This document shows, one piece after another, positions 1 to 7,744 of a DNA stretch of 64,000 nt. Below the pieces are notes generated by a model that saw nothing but the letters and a program-made list of their open reading frames with translations, searched no databases and was not told the origin of the DNA. The DNA is from Halalkalibacter krulwichiae. Lineage in GTDB: Bacteria; Bacillota; Bacilli; Bacillales; Bacillaceae_D. How positions within the stretch are numbered: position 1 is the stretch's first letter; the number at the start of each line of letters is the position of its first letter. Position numbers and translations under genes: made by a program. The stretch spans positions 250,001 through 314,000 of the forward strand of contig NZ_CP020814.1 in NCBI RefSeq assembly GCF_002109385.1, read 5' to 3'.

Positions 1-185
1 ATGATTGAACCTAAATAAGAGCTAGCAATCGCAGTGACAAGCCCTACTTTGCCAAGGTAAGCATAATATCCGATGCTTACTAATAACACTTCATCCGGTA
101 CAGGGAGACCAACGATTCCTCCAACAAGCGCAATAAAAATACCGAAGTAGCCATATTCAAAAATAAGGTGTTTTATAAGTTCCAT
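1..185 (-). CDS. DedA-family membrane protein, N-terminal part
   Basis: The first 61 residues are visible before the gene runs off the window edge. The start ATG lies at 185. The protein opens with a short amphipathic stretch and a hydrophobic segment, then a GLPVPDE motif about 25-31 residues in, which is typical of the DedA (SNARE-associated/VTT) family of integral membrane proteins that contribute to lipid flipping and membrane homeostasis. Only the fold assignment is supported; the substrate cannot be told from this fragment. Confidence 0.75.
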   Translation of the reverse strand, partial: MELIKHLIFEYGYFGIFIALVGGIVGLPVPDEVLLVSIGYYAYLGKVGLVTAIASSYLGSI

Positions 186-261
186 ATTATCTTCCTATTC
201 TGTAGAAGCTACACTAATTATAGCTAAAAAAATCTGTCGAAACGAGCTTGTAATTAGAAAT

Positions 262-304
262 GGATAAAAAAAAGAGTAGCTCAGTTAAATTCCAAGCTAC
301 TCTT
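262..304 (-). terminator. intrinsic terminator of mgtE
   Basis: A 10-bp perfect stem (AAGAGTAGCT at 272-281 with its complement at 295-304) is followed on the minus strand by a run of six T. It sits 12 bases past the mgtE stop codon. Confidence 0.85.
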
Positions 305-316
305 AAATGTTTTATC

Positions 317-1678
317 TTATAGTAAATCAAGCAGTGCCGTTGCGATGGTGAAATATATTATCAGCCCTAAGATGTCATTCACGGTTGTAATAAACGGCCC
401 CGAGGCAAAAGCTGGATCTAATTTTAGTTTGTTTATAATAAGAGGAACAATTGCACCAATAACGGTTGCTACACTAAGGGAGAAGAAAATTGATATTCCA
501 ACAATGAAAGCAAGCATTAAATTCCCATAAAAAATCGGGATGATAATCATTAATGAAGCTGCACAAATAAGGCCAATCATCATCCCGGTGTAAAACTCTC
601 TAAGTAAGGTTTGAAATAACCCTTTTTTCTCTAGTGTTCCAAGGGCAAGCCCTCGAACGACAACAGCTAAAGACTGAGTTCCTGCATTACCGGCAGAGCC
701 CATTAGTAGTGGGATGAAGGCTGCTAGAAGAACGATTTGATTAAGCGTTTCTTCAAATTGGTCAATAACACCTGCTGTTATTAAACCAAAAAACATTAAA
801 AGGACAATCCATGGAGCGCGTAAACGTGCTGCTTTGAAAGAAGTAACATTAACATCTGTAGCGCCTCTTGAAGCAGTGAAGTCCCCGAAATCTTCTGTAG
901 CCTCATCTTCCAACACATCAATCACATCATCAACCGTAACGATTCCTAATAAAACTCCCTCATCATCTGTTACAGGGGCAGCAAGAAAGTCATACTTTTT
1001 AATTATTTTCGCTACCTCTTCTTGGTTCGTTGAGGCAATTACAGAAACAACTCTAGGACTCATCAAAGTTTCTACCCGTATATCTGATGGAGCTGTAATA
1101 AGGTCTCTTAGGGACAATACACCAACTAATTGGTTAGAAGGGTTAACGACATATAGATAATAGATGGTTTCTGCATTAGGACCCTCTGCTCGTAGTTTTT
1201 CTATGACTTCTTGTACGGTATTTGTAGACGACAAAGAAATGAACTCTTTTGTCATAATGGCACCAGCTGTTTTAGGTGGATAAGCCATAAGTTCTTTTAC
1301 ATCATTTGCTTCTTCTAAATTCATTGCTTTTAACAGTTTTTGTGCTTCGCTGTGTTCTAACTCAGATAAAAAGTCTGCGGCATCATCGGCATATAAATGG
1401 TTAATCATATTGGCAGCATAATATTGATCTGTTTCTGTAATTAAATCTTTTTGTTCTTCAAAGTCTAAGCCTTGAAACACTCCTGCCATTTCTTCGGATG
1501 TTAGTATTTGATAGAGTGTTTGTCTTTCGTCTTTATCGAGTGTGATAAAAAATTCAGCTTGGTCGATTGGGTGAAGTTCTAGAAAGTCGATACGGAATTT
1601 AGCATGTTTATTATCTTTTAACAAAGTAAGTAAATGGTTCGCGTAGTCTTCACGTGCTTCGTTGTTAAGTCTATCCAT
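317..1678 (-). CDS. mgtE: magnesium transporter MgtE
   Basis: MgtE is a Mg2+-gated magnesium channel/transporter of the cytoplasmic membrane. The 453-residue length and architecture fit the family: an acidic helical MgtE N-domain (about 1-130), two CBS modules (about 140-265) that sense Mg2+, and a C-terminal block of five membrane helices (about 285-450) ending in the characteristic FITTVNDILG segment. The ATG at 1678 has an AAGGAGG site at 1684-1690. Upstream lies an unusual leader with a terminator-like hairpin and a 24-codon reading frame. No M-box riboswitch, the usual mgtE regulator in Bacillus, is recognisable in the roughly 350 bases before the gene. The identity is firm; the regulation is inferred. 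Confidence 0.96.
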   Translation of the reverse strand: MDRLNNEAREDYANHLLTLLKDNKHAKFRIDFLELHPIDQAEFFITLDKDERQTLYQILTSEEMAGVFQGLDFEEQKDLITETDQYYAANMINHLYADDAADFLSELEHSEAQKLLKAMNLEEANDVKELMAYPPKTAGAIMTKEFISLSSTNTVQEVIEKLRAEGPNAETIYYLYVVNPSNQLVGVLSLRDLITAPSDIRVETLMSPRVVSVIASTNQEEVAKIIKKYDFLAAPVTDDEGVLLGIVTVDDVIDVLEDEATEDFGDFTASRGATDVNVTSFKAARLRAPWIVLLMFFGLITAGVIDQFEETLNQIVLLAAFIPLLMGSAGNAGTQSLAVVVRGLALGTLEKKGLFQTLLREFYTGMMIGLICAASLMIIIPIFYGNLMLAFIVGISIFFSLSVATVIGAIVPLIINKLKLDPAFASGPFITTVNDILGLIIYFTIATALLDLL

Positions 1679-1702
1679 GTTATGACCTCCTTATTTGGTT
1701 GA

Positions 1703-1777
1703 TCAACACATGCTAGCTAGGTGCATGCGATAAGTTAAAAAATCGAGAAAGGGTTCGGGTTCTGGCTGTTTACTCAT
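1703..1777 (-). CDS. Pro/Glu-rich leader peptide upstream of mgtE
   Basis: A 24-codon frame starts at the ATG at 1777 with a strong AAGGAGG site (1785-1791) seven bases before it. It ends 24 bases before the mgtE start. Residues 4-10 read QPEPEPF, with proline alternating with glutamate. In enterobacteria the MgtL leader of the mgtA magnesium transporter gene begins with a comparable acidic/proline stretch that destabilises the translating ribosome at low Mg2+. The match here is in composition and position, not ancestry. A role as a Mg2+-sensing leader is inference, but the excellent ribosome binding site makes translation likely. Confidence 0.6.
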   Translation of the reverse strand: MSKQPEPEPFLDFLTYRMHLASMC

Positions 1778-1794
1778 ACATGCACCTCCTTAAC

Positions 1795-1867
1795 AAATAA
1801 AAAACACCTCACTCAGTTGTGAGGCGATAGGTTGTTTAATTTTGTACAATCCTCACTCTAGATTATA
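1795..1867 (-). promoter_or_regulatory. mgtE promoter and attenuator leader
   Basis: On the minus strand a TATAAT -10 box lies at 1867-1862 with a weak TTAACC-like -35 about 18 bases upstream. The leader then folds CCTCAC (plus strand 1819-1824) with GTGAGG (1807-1812) into a short stem followed by a T-run: an intrinsic terminator with no gene ahead of it. A second GTGAGG copy lies at the very start of the transcript (1851-1856) and could pair with the same CCTCAC, giving a mutually exclusive antiterminator. The ligand or protein that would switch the two is not evident. Confidence 0.6.
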
Positions 1868-2034
1868 TGCGTGTTTACATCGATAGGTTAATAGACTTGT
1901 TGAATGAAGCACCTATTTACGATAAAATCAAACTATTCTAATAAGTAGAGGGTATACTGTATCAAACGATTAGAGACCGAAAGAGATCTTAATGTATAAT
2001 GAATTAAACAAACGTTTATTTAGGGGATGAAGAA

Positions 2035-3177
2035 ATGACCGAGATTAACTTTAATACGAAGACAGTCCACTTCCAAACAAAGGAACCAGCACGAAACACA
2101 AGTAAGGCGAAACCAATCTATCAAACTTCAGCATTCGTGTTTACCGATTTAGATGACATGGAGAGTTTTTTTGAAGGTGAAAAGGAATATTTATATTCTA
2201 GATATAGCAACCCAAATACTGATGACTTAGGGAAAGGCATTGCTATTTTAGAAGAAGCAGAAGATGGAGTTGCAACCTCTTCAGGAATGTCAGCAATCTT
2301 AGCTGGTATTTTGGCTGTAGCAAATCAGGGTGATCATGTAGTAGCATCAGATGATCTTTACGGGGGAACGTATCAACTATTTGCACAAGAACTATTGAAT
2401 TTTGGTATTGAAGTCAGCTTTGTATCTTTTGAGGACATTCAAAAGGTTAGAGAAGCCATTACAGATAAAACGGTTCTTATTTACACGGAGTCTGTTACTA
2501 ACCCACTTTTGCGTGTTGAGGATTTAAGAGAGGTAATGGCACTTGCGAAAGAATTGAAAATTAAGACAATGATTGACAATACTTTTGCGACACCTTACTT
2601 ATTACAACCAACCAAATTAGGTGCAAACTTAGTCGTTCATAGTGCAACTAAATATATTGGTGGACATAGTGACGTGACTGCTGGTGTATTAGTAGGCGAA
2701 CAAGATTTAATTGCAAAAGCCAAGTCGAAAATCATTACTCTTGGGTGCAATTTAAGCCCGTTTGAGGCATGGTTAGCTTGCAGAGGATTGAAAACATTAA
2801 GCGTTAGAATGGAAAGGCAAAGCCGTAATGCACAGGCACTCGCAGAAGCTTTACAAGCTCATGAAGGAGTAGAAGAAGTTTACTACCCAAAATTTGTTTC
2901 AGAAAAAGGCAATGGTGCGATGGTAAGTATGGATCTAGCTGAACAAGTGAACGTAGAAGAATTTTTTAAATCTTTAGGATGGGTAAAGATCGCACCAACT
3001 CTTGCTGGTGTTGAGACAACCGTTTCTTATCCATTACGAACGTCTCATCGCACAGTCCCTGAAACATTGCGTAATGAGCTAGGGATAGGAAAGCAATTGG
3101 TTCGAATTTCCGTAGGAATTGAAGATGAGAAAGACATTATTGAGGCTTTTATTGGAGCAATTGAACAAGCTAAATAA
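2035..3177 (+). CDS. PLP-dependent Cys/Met metabolism enzyme (cystathionine synthase/lyase family)
   Basis: This 380-residue protein belongs to the fold-type I PLP enzymes of trans-sulfuration (cystathionine gamma-synthase, beta-lyase, gamma-lyase, O-acetylhomoserine sulfhydrylase). The PLP-binding lysine is Lys206 in HSATKYIGGHSD. The YSRYSNPN segment (about 54-61) and the SSGMSA loop (about 82-87) bind phosphate and substrate in the family. The C-terminal TSHR and VRISVGIED elements hold the substrate carboxylate. The members differ by few residues, so the exact reaction cannot be fixed here. A TATAAT at about 1995 could be its -10 box. No SAM riboswitch or T-box is visible in the short upstream region shared with divergent mgtE, so its control is not evident. 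Confidence 0.85.
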   Translation: MTEINFNTKTVHFQTKEPARNTSKAKPIYQTSAFVFTDLDDMESFFEGEKEYLYSRYSNPNTDDLGKGIAILEEAEDGVATSSGMSAILAGILAVANQGDHVVASDDLYGGTYQLFAQELLNFGIEVSFVSFEDIQKVREAITDKTVLIYTESVTNPLLRVEDLREVMALAKELKIKTMIDNTFATPYLLQPTKLGANLVVHSATKYIGGHSDVTAGVLVGEQDLIAKAKSKIITLGCNLSPFEAWLACRGLKTLSVRMERQSRNAQALAEALQAHEGVEEVYYPKFVSEKGNGAMVSMDLAEQVNVEEFFKSLGWVKIAPTLAGVETTVSYPLRTSHRTVPETLRNELGIGKQLVRISVGIEDEKDIIEAFIGAIEQAK

Positions 3178-3294
3178 AGCAAAAGGTGATGCGAGGTGAC
3201 ACTCAAAAGTGTTTACGGAGAGGCAGTTGAAAAGGGGTTACTTTCGGATCTTTTCCAGTTGCTTCTCTATTACTCATCTTTTTTAAGTAAATAC

Positions 3295-3323
3295 TTGTAA
3301 AGTGAAAGACGATGTGGTAAGAT
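3295..3323 (+). promoter_or_regulatory. promoter of the orphan 5S rRNA
   Basis: TTGTAA (3295-3300) and TAAGAT (3318-3323) are separated by exactly 17 bases and lie about 27 bases before the 5S gene. This suggests the 5S-tRNA unit is transcribed on its own. Confidence 0.5.
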
Positions 3324-3349
3324 AAGTTCTGTTGAAAAGAATTTAACAG

Positions 3350-3465
3350 TCTGGTGGCGATAGCGAAGAGGTCACACCCGTTTCCATGCCGAACACGGTC
3401 GTTAAGCTCTTCTGCGCCGATGGTAGTTGGGGGCTTCCCCCTGTGAGAGTAGGACGTTGCCAGGC
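3350..3465 (+). rRNA. rrf: 5S ribosomal RNA
   Basis: The roughly 116-base gene starts with TCTGGTGGCGATAGCG and ends in GTTGCCAGGC, so the terminal stem closes (CTGGTGGCG with its complement near the end). It contains the family-typical CCATGCCGAACACGG and GAGAGTAGGACG segments. There is no 16S or 23S gene upstream; a metabolic gene ends about 170 bases before it. In B. subtilis a complete rRNA operon and tRNA genes precede thiL, so this looks like a residual end of such an operon. Confidence 0.95.
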
Positions 3466-3561
3466 TGATAATTTCTTTGTATAAGATGTTATGAAGATGG
3501 ATATACTATGAAGGTAGTCAAGTAAGCATCGCTAACATCGACGTGAAATACTTTATAACGA

Positions 3562-3634
<73 letters not shown>

Positions 3635-3641
3635 TACCATC

Positions 3642-3677
3642 AAAAACCAAAGCATCAAGATGCTTTGGTTTTTTTCT
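3642..3677 (+). terminator. terminator of the 5S-tRNA unit
   Basis: A 12-bp stem (AACCAAAGCATC with its complement) with a two-base loop is followed by a run of T, directly after the tRNA. Confidence 0.9.
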
Positions 3678-3812
3678 TTTGGCATACATACTCATTTAGT
3701 TTTGTTAAATTTATTATGCATTTTAATGAAAATCGGCTAAACTAAAAGAGATACGCTTTAGAAGAGAAGTGTTCTTAGAGCATTTAAAGTATGAAGGAGA
3801 GGGTCAATTCAG

Positions 3813-4805
3813 ATGCAAGATGAATTTGCGTTTATTTCAAATATTTCTCCTAAGCAAACAAAACAACCTTCTCTTATTTATGGAATAGGCGATGATGCAG
3901 CCGTTTATCGAGGTTCTAATGAGACGGATGAAGTTGTTTGTGTTGATACAATGGTCGAGGGTGTGCATTTTCGTCGTGACACACTAACACCATTTCAAAT
4001 CGGTAAAAAAGGGCTTGCAATCAATGTTAGCGACCTAGCGGCGATGGGAGCAACCCCTTTATATTATCTCGTTTCAATTGCAGTTCCGTCTTCGTGGACA
4101 GAAGAGGAGCTTTCGACAATATATAAAGGGATGTCTGAACTAGCCGATTTCTATAATATGGATCTAATAGGTGGAGATACGGTTTCGACAGATGGACCAC
4201 TTGTTTTAACTGTTACAGTGATCGGAAGAGTAAAAAAAGGTGAAGCAAAGTACCGTAACCAAGCAAAAGCGGGAGATCTTTTATTTGTAACGGGGTATGT
4301 TGGAAAGTCTGCTGCTGGATTAGCGTTGCTTTTAGAAAGAGGGCTTGACGGTGAATTTTCTTTAGCGGAACAAGACCTTATTAAAGAGCATCAAGAGCCT
4401 ATACCGCATGTTGCGCACGGACAGATACTTGTAAACTCTCTGTATCGCGGCGCGCTTAATGATGTCAGTGATGGTGTCGCTAGTGAAGCAAATGAGCTTG
4501 CAGAAGCAAGCAACATCTCTATTGTAATCGAAGGGAATAAGCTCCCTATCCATGAGGCGATGAGACATTATGATAGAGAGAAACAGCTTGAGTGGGCGTT
4601 GTTTGGTGGAGAAGATTTTGTGTTAATTGGGACAGTTGCTAAAGAGAAAGCCGATCAAGTAAGGAAGGAATTCGAAGAGCAGGGGCTTATGTTTGAAGTG
4701 ATTGGCTATGTGGAACAAGGTCAGCCGAATGTTTATTTAAGCAATAACGATCAAGTACTGAAATTAGAGAAGCAAGGATATAATCATTTTCAAAAACGTG
4801 GGTGA
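3813..4805 (+). CDS. thiL: thiamine-monophosphate kinase
   Basis: ThiL phosphorylates thiamine monophosphate to thiamine pyrophosphate, the last step of cofactor synthesis, using ATP in the cytoplasm. The protein has the AIR-synthase/selenophosphate-synthase fold. Signature elements are GIGDDAAVY near residue 25, VDTMVEGVHF near 45, the GGDTVSTDGPLVLTVT strand near 112-127, and LNDVSDGVASE near 212. Its 330 residues match the family. It starts the thiL-tsaE-tsaB-rimI-tsaD operon; its stop codon overlaps the region of the next start. B. subtilis has the same order (ydiA-ydiE). Confidence 0.96.
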   Translation: MQDEFAFISNISPKQTKQPSLIYGIGDDAAVYRGSNETDEVVCVDTMVEGVHFRRDTLTPFQIGKKGLAINVSDLAAMGATPLYYLVSIAVPSSWTEEELSTIYKGMSELADFYNMDLIGGDTVSTDGPLVLTVTVIGRVKKGEAKYRNQAKAGDLLFVTGYVGKSAAGLALLLERGLDGEFSLAEQDLIKEHQEPIPHVAHGQILVNSLYRGALNDVSDGVASEANELAEASNISIVIEGNKLPIHEAMRHYDREKQLEWALFGGEDFVLIGTVAKEKADQVRKEFEEQGLMFEVIGYVEQGQPNVYLSNNDQVLKLEKQGYNHFQKRG

Positions 4806-4809
4806 AAAG

Positions 4810-5265
4810 ATGGAGCACTGGAGTTTGCAAACAAAATCTCCCGAGGAGACAATGGAACTAGCAATGCGTTTAGCACAGCTGGTACAACCAGGTGATGTGA
4901 TAACTCTTGAAGGTGACTTAGGAGCTGGGAAGACAAGTTTTACGAAAGGTTTTGCAAAAGGGTTAGGGGTGAAACGTGTCGTTAATAGCCCGACTTTTAC
5001 GATTATAAAAGAGTATAAGGGAAGAATCCCTCTTTATCATATGGATGTTTACCGAATGGAAGATGAGAGCGAGGATTTAGGGCTTGACGAATATTTTTAT
5101 GGAGAAGGTGTTTCTGTTGTGGAATGGCCAAGTATGATTTCCTCTCAATTACCAGAGGATCGGCTAATGATTTCCCTTTTTCATACAGGAGAACAAAGTC
5201 GTACTATCGAGATACAACCAACAGGAACGCGCTCGTCCAACATTTTAAAGGAGCTACGAGTATGA
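4810..5265 (+). CDS. tsaE: tRNA t6A biosynthesis ATPase TsaE
   Basis: TsaE is the ATPase that works with TsaB and TsaD to put threonylcarbamoyl onto A37 of ANN-decoding tRNAs. The Walker A loop GDLGAGKTSF is at residues 35-44, with Lys41 contacting phosphate. The NSPTFTIIKEY and HMDVYR segments are typical of the family. I chose the ATG at 4810, giving 151 residues, over a GTG at 4798 that lies inside thiL; the ribosome binding site is weak in both cases. The gene overlaps tsaB by an ATGA junction, so the two are translationally coupled. Confidence 0.94.
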   Translation: MEHWSLQTKSPEETMELAMRLAQLVQPGDVITLEGDLGAGKTSFTKGFAKGLGVKRVVNSPTFTIIKEYKGRIPLYHMDVYRMEDESEDLGLDEYFYGEGVSVVEWPSMISSQLPEDRLMISLFHTGEQSRTIEIQPTGTRSSNILKELRV

Positions 5266-5978
5266 GTAAGACATTAGCAATTGATACGTCCTCATTTGTG
5301 ATGGGGATCGCGATAACGGACGGAGAGAGAACACTTGGAGAAGTAACAACCAATATTAAGAAAAACCACTCGATTCGCTTAATGCCAGCTATTAATAAGC
5401 TTTTAAAAGAAGTCGGTGTAACAGCTAAGGAACTAACTCGTGTGGTCGTAGCGAATGGACCTGGTTCATATACAGGGGTTCGCATTGGCGTAACTACGGC
5501 GAAAACATTAGCTTGGTCGTTAAATATACCAGTTATTGGGGTATCTAGCTTAACGGTGATGGCACAAACAGGTCGCTTTTTTCAAGGAGTGATCGTGCCA
5601 ATTATGGATGCTAGACGTGGCCAAGTATACACGGGGCATTACGAGGCAGAGGGAATGTCTGTACAGTTAATCGGTGAAGATAAATTACGAATGTTAGAGG
5701 ATTGGTTGGATTATTTGGATGGACTTAATAAGCCTGTTTTGTTTATTGGTCAAGACGTTGAGCTACACCGTTCATTAATTGAGGAAAAGTTAAAAGAGAA
5801 GGCACTTATTGCGGTAGGAGCGATGACGCTTCCTCGTGCTGCAGAATTAGCTAGACTTGGGAATGAGCAAAAAGACTATCCGCATTCGCATGAATTTGTC
5901 CCTAACTACCTACAATTAGCTGAAGCAGAAAAGAATTGGCTTAATGCTAATAAGGAAAAGAGCGGCTCAAATGATTGA
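5262..5978 (+). CDS. tsaB: tRNA t6A biosynthesis protein TsaB
   Basis: TsaB is the non-catalytic ASKHA-fold partner that dimerises with TsaD and activates it in t6A synthesis. The N-terminal LAIDTSS strand and the GPGSYTGVRIG motif around residues 67-77 are diagnostic. An upstream in-frame extension exists, but the ATG at 5262 has AAAGGAGC before it, overlaps the tsaE stop as ATGA, and gives a family-typical start (MSKTLAIDTS). The length of 238 residues is usual for Bacillus YdiC. Confidence 0.95.
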   Translation: MSKTLAIDTSSFVMGIAITDGERTLGEVTTNIKKNHSIRLMPAINKLLKEVGVTAKELTRVVVANGPGSYTGVRIGVTTAKTLAWSLNIPVIGVSSLTVMAQTGRFFQGVIVPIMDARRGQVYTGHYEAEGMSVQLIGEDKLRMLEDWLDYLDGLNKPVLFIGQDVELHRSLIEEKLKEKALIAVGAMTLPRAAELARLGNEQKDYPHSHEFVPNYLQLAEAEKNWLNANKEKSGSND

Positions 5979-6438
5979 ACAAGAAAAAGCTGAAATACGG
6001 TTTATGACAATGGAGGACATAGAAGCGGTAATGAAGGTGGAGCGTGATGCTTTTCCTACTCCATGGGATCCTGGTATTTTTAAGACTGAGTTAACATCAA
6101 ATCAATTTGCTCACTATTTAGTATATGAATTGAATGACGAGATCATTGGTTATTGTGGACTTTGGATTGTGATGGATGAGGCTCAAATTACAAATATTGC
6201 GATCCACTCAAGTGTTAGAGGCAGAAATCATGGCGAGCAATTATTGCGCTATGTGATAGCATTTGTGAAGCAGATGGGAGTAACGCAACTCTCTTTGGAA
6301 GTTCGTGTGTCAAACACTGTAGCACAAAACCTTTATCGAAAAGTTGGTTTTCGTGAAGGTGGAGTAAGAAAAAATTATTACGCTGATAATTTAGAGGATG
6401 CGTTAGTAATGTGGGTGAATGTAAATGAAAGCGAATGA
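5971..6438 (+). CDS. rimI: ribosomal-protein-alanine N-acetyltransferase RimI
   Basis: RimI is a GNAT acetyltransferase whose best-known substrate is the N-terminal alanine of ribosomal protein S18. The acetyl-CoA pyrophosphate-binding loop is [13 protein letters not shown] (about 80-92), and the C-terminal [13 protein letters not shown] motif is typical of the RimI branch. I chose the ATG at 5971, which overlaps the tsaB stop; an alternative ATG at 5944 would add nine residues. Its place between tsaB and tsaD is conserved in Bacilli. The protein substrate in this organism is inferred from the family. Confidence 0.92.
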   Translation: MIEQEKAEIRFMTMEDIEAVMKVERDAFPTPWDPGIFKTELTSNQFAHYLVYELNDEIIGYCGLWIVMDEAQITNIAIHSSVRGRNHGEQLLRYVIAFVKQMGVTQLSLEVRVSNTVAQNLYRKVGFREGGVRKNYYADNLEDALVMWVNVNESE

Positions 6439-7441
6439 AATCATTTTAGCAATTGAAACAAGCTGTGACGAGACATCTGCAGCTGTTATTGAAAATGGAA
6501 GAACGATATTAAGCAATGTCGTTTCTTCTCAAATTGAAAGTCACAAACGTTTTGGTGGAGTTGTACCAGAGATTGCTTCGCGTCATCATGTTGAACAAAT
6601 TACGTTAATCATAGAACAAGCAATGACAGAAGCAAATGTTACATTTAGTGATTTAGATGCGGTTGCTGTTACAGAAGGTCCAGGATTAGTTGGCGCCCTT
6701 TTAATTGGAGTAAATGCTGCAAAGGCTATTGCTTATGCACATGATATCCCGCTTATAGGTGTACACCATATTGCTGGCCATATATATGCAAATCAATTAG
6801 TACAACCTTTAGAATTCCCTTTGCTAGCGCTCGTTGTTTCAGGAGGGCATACGGAATTAGTATACATGCAAGAAGATGGTTCATTTGAAATCATCGGTGA
6901 AACAAGAGATGATGCAGTAGGGGAAGCTTATGATAAAGTAGCAAGGACGCTCGGATTACCGTATCCGGGAGGGCCTCATATTGACCGTCTTGCCCATGAA
7001 GGGAAAGAAGCGATTGAGTTGCCAAGAGCTTGGCTAGAACCAGATTCATATGACTTTAGTTTTAGCGGGTTAAAGTCGGCTGTGATTAACACGTTACATA
7101 ATGTTAAACAGCGAGGAGAAGAGATGATCATTGAAGATGTTGCAGCAAGTTTTCAAGCGAGTGTAATCGAAGTATTAGTAGGAAAGACAAAACGTGCAGC
7201 CCGGCAGTATGAGCCGAAGCAACTTCTTCTAGCAGGAGGAGTTGCTGCCAATAAGGGACTAAGAAAAGCTTTGACAAGTCAGTTTGCTAAATCTAATATT
7301 GAGCTTGTTATTCCTCCTCTATCTCTTTGTACAGATAATGCAGCGATGATTGGAGCCGCAGCGCAAAGTAAATTGAGGAAAAAGCAGTTTGCCTCTTTTG
7401 ATTTAAATGGAAATCCAGGACTTGATTTAGAACTACAATAA
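6425..7441 (+). CDS. tsaD: tRNA N6-adenosine threonylcarbamoyltransferase TsaD
   Basis: TsaD (formerly Gcp) transfers threonylcarbamoyl from the AMP adduct to A37 of tRNA and is normally essential. The metal-binding HIAGH motif (His115, His119) is present, with ETSCDET at the N-terminus, SGGHTE near residue 140, and a C-terminal CTDNAAMIG segment carrying the third metal ligand. At 338 residues it is full length. It overlaps rimI by 14 bases and ends the operon with a strong terminator. A DnaA-box cluster follows directly. Confidence 0.97.
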   Translation: MKANEIILAIETSCDETSAAVIENGRTILSNVVSSQIESHKRFGGVVPEIASRHHVEQITLIIEQAMTEANVTFSDLDAVAVTEGPGLVGALLIGVNAAKAIAYAHDIPLIGVHHIAGHIYANQLVQPLEFPLLALVVSGGHTELVYMQEDGSFEIIGETRDDAVGEAYDKVARTLGLPYPGGPHIDRLAHEGKEAIELPRAWLEPDSYDFSFSGLKSAVINTLHNVKQRGEEMIIEDVAASFQASVIEVLVGKTKRAARQYEPKQLLLAGGVAANKGLRKALTSQFAKSNIELVIPPLSLCTDNAAMIGAAAQSKLRKKQFASFDLNGNPGLDLELQ

Positions 7442-7448
7442 AATGTTT

Positions 7449-7493
7449 AAAACCACTTATTGGAGCAAATGCTACCATTAAGTGGTTTTTTTA
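7449..7493 (+). terminator. terminator of the thiL-tsaD operon
   Basis: AAACCACTTA pairs with TAAGTGGTTT across an 18-base loop and is followed by seven T, starting eight bases after the tsaD stop. Confidence 0.9.
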
Positions 7494-7539
7494 TAGGGGA
7501 AGCAAAAAAGATGTGACATTTGGTTGTTGTGCACAAATA

Positions 7540-7712
7540 TTATCCACAAGCTTGTTAAAAATGTGAGTAAGTAGGAAAAAAGTAGTGCTGGTAGTAGTTT
7601 GTCTGTGACTAACTTTTATTGTGGATAAAACAGTGGATAATGTGAGTAACTTTTAGAATCCTTATAAAATAGGGGTTTTTATTGTGAATAACTATGTGGA
7701 TATTGTGGATAT
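7540..7712. promoter_or_regulatory. DnaA-box cluster
   Basis: Three perfect TTATNCACA boxes lie at 7540-7548 (plus), 7620-7628 and 7683-7691 (minus). Five further nonamers differ at one position: 7562-7570, 7632-7640, 7641-7649, 7695-7703 and 7704-7712. Eight boxes in about 170 bases of non-coding DNA is far above chance. In B. subtilis a DnaA-box cluster near gcp (tsaD) is one of several outside oriC that titrate DnaA and influence replication initiation. The position here matches. No DNA-unwinding element or dnaA gene is present, so this is not an origin. Confidence 0.85.
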
Positions 7713-7744
7713 GTCAGAAAATTTAGCCGAAAAGGTAGAGTGTG

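Noticed and set aside
834..1160. Long plus-strand frame inside mgtE
   Set aside because: It is the opposite-strand shadow of a clear gene and shows no family features or ribosome binding site.
1679..2034. M-box riboswitch before mgtE
   Set aside because: The conserved M-box core segments are not found, and the leader after the best promoter is too short.
3225..3270. Apparent hairpin after the PLP-enzyme gene
   Set aside because: The two similar segments (CAGTTG) are direct, not inverted, repeats, so no stem forms.
7540..7712. Replication origin
   Set aside because: The DnaA boxes are convincing, but there is no AT-rich unwinding element, no DnaA-trio and no dnaA-dnaN genes. A regulatory DnaA-box cluster fits better.
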